This document shows, in pieces, positions 62,389 to 64,000 of a stretch of 64,000 bases of DNA. Source of the stretch: Roseburia sp. AF12-17LB (lineage in GTDB: Bacteria > Bacillota > Clostridia > Lachnospirales > Lachnospiraceae); assembly GCF_003479605.1 (NCBI RefSeq), contig NZ_QUHR01000012.1, positions 19,501 to 83,500 on the forward strand. The letters are read 5' to 3'. Below the pieces are notes generated by a model. It was given only the letters and a program-made list of their open reading frames with translations, had not been told where the DNA came from and searched no databases. The translations under genes were made by a program, and so were the position numbers. Each line of letters opens with the position of its first letter. The stretch's first letter is position 1.

Positions 62389-63819
62389 ATGAGTAAACAG
62401 TATGAAACCGTCATCGGACTGGAAGTCCATGTGGAACTGGCAACCAGGACCAAAATCTTCTGTGGCTGTTCTACTGCATTCGGAAGTGCACCAAATACAC
62501 ACACCTGTCCGGTCTGTACCGGTATGCCGGGTTCTCTTCCGGTTTTAAATAAACAGGTGGTAGAATATGCCATGGCAGTAGGTGTTGCCATGAATTGTGA
62601 AATCAACCAGTATTGTAAATTTGACCGGAAGAATTATTTCTACCCGGACAATCCTCAGAACTATCAGATTTCCCAGCTTTATCTTCCAATCTGCCACGAT
62701 GGCGGCATTGAGATTGAGACTTCCGAAGGAAAGAAAACCATTGGAATCCACGAGATTCATATGGAAGAGGATGCGGGAAAATTAGTCCATGATGACTGGG
62801 AAGATGTTTCCCTGGTGGACTATAACCGTTCCGGTGTGCCATTGATTGAGATTGTATCTGAGCCGGATATGCGTTCTGCAGAGGAAGTCATTGCTTATCT
62901 TGATAAATTGAGAATGATTGTGCAGTATCTTGGTGCATCCGACTGTAAGATGCAGGAAGGCTCCATGCGTGCAGATGTCAACTTATCTGTCCGTGAAGCA
63001 GGAGCAAAAGAATTTGGCACCCGTACCGAGATGAAAAATATCGGTTCCTTTAAAGCAATTGCAAGAGCCATTGAAGCAGAGACTGCAAGACAGATTGATC
63101 TGATTGAATCCGGTGAAAAAGTGATTCAGGAGACCAGACGATGGAATGATGACCAGGGATATTCCTATGCCATGCGTTCCAAAGAGGATGCACAGGATTA
63201 CCGTTATTTCCCGGAACCGGATTTGGTTCCAATCGTCATCAGTGATGAATGGTTACAGCGCATAAAAGACAGCCAGCCGGAGCTTCGGGAAGCAAAACGT
63301 CAGCGTTATCAGGATGAATTCGGTCTGCCGGAATATGATGCCAACATTTTAACATCTGCAAAGAAAATGGCAGATGTTTTTGAGGCAACAACTGCAATCT
63401 GCAATAAGCCAAAGAAAGTATCCAACTGGCTGATGGGTGAGACCATGCGAATCTTAAAGGAGCAGAACAAAGACCCGGAGGATATCGCATTTTCACCGGA
63501 AAATCTGGCAAAATTAATCGAGCTTACTGATGTCGGAACCATCAATGGCAATGTAGCAAAAGAAGTATTTGAGCAGATTTTTGCAGAGGATATTGACCCG
63601 GATAAATATGTGGAAGAGCATGGATTAAAGACTGTAAATGACGAAGGTGCATTGCGTGATACCATTGCCAAAGTCATCGAAGAGAATCCACAGTCGGTAG
63701 AAGATTACCGCAATGGGAAAGAAAAGGCAATTGGCTTCTTAGTAGGTCAGACCATGAAAGCCATGAAGGGCAAAGCAAATCCTGGAATGGTAAATAAGAT
63801 ATTGAAAGAACTGTTATAA
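62389..63819 (+). CDS. gatB: Asp-tRNA(Asn)/Glu-tRNA(Gln) amidotransferase subunit B
   Basis: 476-residue subunit that phosphorylates the tRNA-bound carboxylate and amidates it. It shows ETVIGLEVHVEL at the start, the zinc-binding FCGCSTAFG and THTCPVCTG segments, the DYNRSGVPLIEIVSEPD motif and the C-terminal YqeY-like helical domain that grips the tRNA. It is the last gene of the operon, followed by a terminator. Confidence 0.96.
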   Translation: MSKQYETVIGLEVHVELATRTKIFCGCSTAFGSAPNTHTCPVCTGMPGSLPVLNKQVVEYAMAVGVAMNCEINQYCKFDRKNYFYPDNPQNYQISQLYLPICHDGGIEIETSEGKKTIGIHEIHMEEDAGKLVHDDWEDVSLVDYNRSGVPLIEIVSEPDMRSAEEVIAYLDKLRMIVQYLGASDCKMQEGSMRADVNLSVREAGAKEFGTRTEMKNIGSFKAIARAIEAETARQIDLIESGEKVIQETRRWNDDQGYSYAMRSKEDAQDYRYFPEPDLVPIVISDEWLQRIKDSQPELREAKRQRYQDEFGLPEYDANILTSAKKMADVFEATTAICNKPKKVSNWLMGETMRILKEQNKDPEDIAFSPENLAKLIELTDVGTINGNVAKEVFEQIFAEDIDPDKYVEEHGLKTVNDEGALRDTIAKVIEENPQSVEDYRNGKEKAIGFLVGQTMKAMKGKANPGMVNKILKELL

Positions 63820-63872
63820 AGAAGTGTTATAAATAACAGGGAATGCATGCAAGCTTTTCCTTATATGTATAA

Positions 63873-63925
63873 AAAATCCTGCAGTATGAAGGTATCAGAA
63901 ATACCTGTCATGTTGCAGGATTTTT
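63873..63925 (+). terminator. terminator of the aspS-gatCAB operon
   Basis: Long hairpin: AAAATCCTGCA (63873-63883) / TGCAGGATTTT (63914-63924), continued inside by AGGTAT / ATACCT. A and T runs flank it. No gene is seen in 63926-64000. Confidence 0.9.
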
Positions 63926-64000
63926 ATGTTTTTACTGTAGTCTGTCAATAAGGGTTATAGGACAAAACGTGTTGATGGCTAATCCCATTCTGTAAAAGAT

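Overview
The window looks like chromosome from a low-to-mid G+C Firmicute of the Clostridia, most likely a Lachnospiraceae gut anaerobe. The evidence is the cysS-mrnC-rlmB-sigH order, a T-box leader in front of aspS-gatCAB, ATP-type PEP carboxykinase, SbcCD, DegV, YhgE/Pip proteins and strong AGGAGG ribosome binding sites. The species cannot be named from sequence alone.

Layout. (1) 1-29.2 kb is core-like: cysS, mrnC, rlmB, sigH, two YhgE/Pip membrane proteins around a small membrane protein, tRNA-Thr(GGT), an orphan LytTR regulator, a large surface protein, tcdA, pckA, sbcD-sbcC, a TetR regulator, degV, a broken ABC permease fused by deletion to a histidine-kinase tail, a HAD phosphatase, a GGDEF protein, a lipoprotein, a RelA/SpoT-like synthetase and a coiled-coil membrane protein. 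Two very long imperfect inverted repeats (15.00-15.26 and 20.20-20.76 kb) bracket sbcDC-tetR. One lies in the likely sbcD leader and the other in the tetR/degV intergenic region. SbcCD is the nuclease that cuts hairpin DNA.

(2) 29.2-56.5 kb is an accretion of mobile DNA. The first 31 nt of a low-molecular-weight protein tyrosine phosphatase gene, through its P-loop codons CHG, occur four times in direct orientation, at 31885, 36325, 47446 and 56522. Only the last is followed by the full gene. Integrase arm-type repeats sit about 65 nt to the right and 110-130 nt to the left of the cores, a different repeat for each element. This resolves three tandem elements. Element I (31.9-36.3 kb) has no recombinase. 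Element II (36.3-47.4 kb) carries an AAA-ATPase/nuclease, two HTH plus helical-protein modules, a tRNA-Thr-like gene, phosphatases, and an HNH/pyrophosphohydrolase/helicase set whose helicase is fused to an integrase remnant. Element III (47.4-56.5 kb) has an intact integrase, excisionase, RepA- and DnaC-like genes and a BceAB-RS-type antimicrobial-peptide module. Left of the first core is AT-rich DNA with an unusual membrane protein. It combines all five glycosyltransferase-51 (peptidoglycan polymerase) motifs with a C-terminal Cys/His domain that looks like a cell-wall peptidase.

(3) 56.5-64 kb is core again: the intact phosphatase gene, a DUF1835/DUF3658 protein, a nitroreductase, then a T-box-controlled aspS-gatC-gatA-gatB operon. 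The apparent specifier codon is AAC, so the operon probably senses uncharged tRNA-Asn and supplies Asn-tRNA by transamidation.
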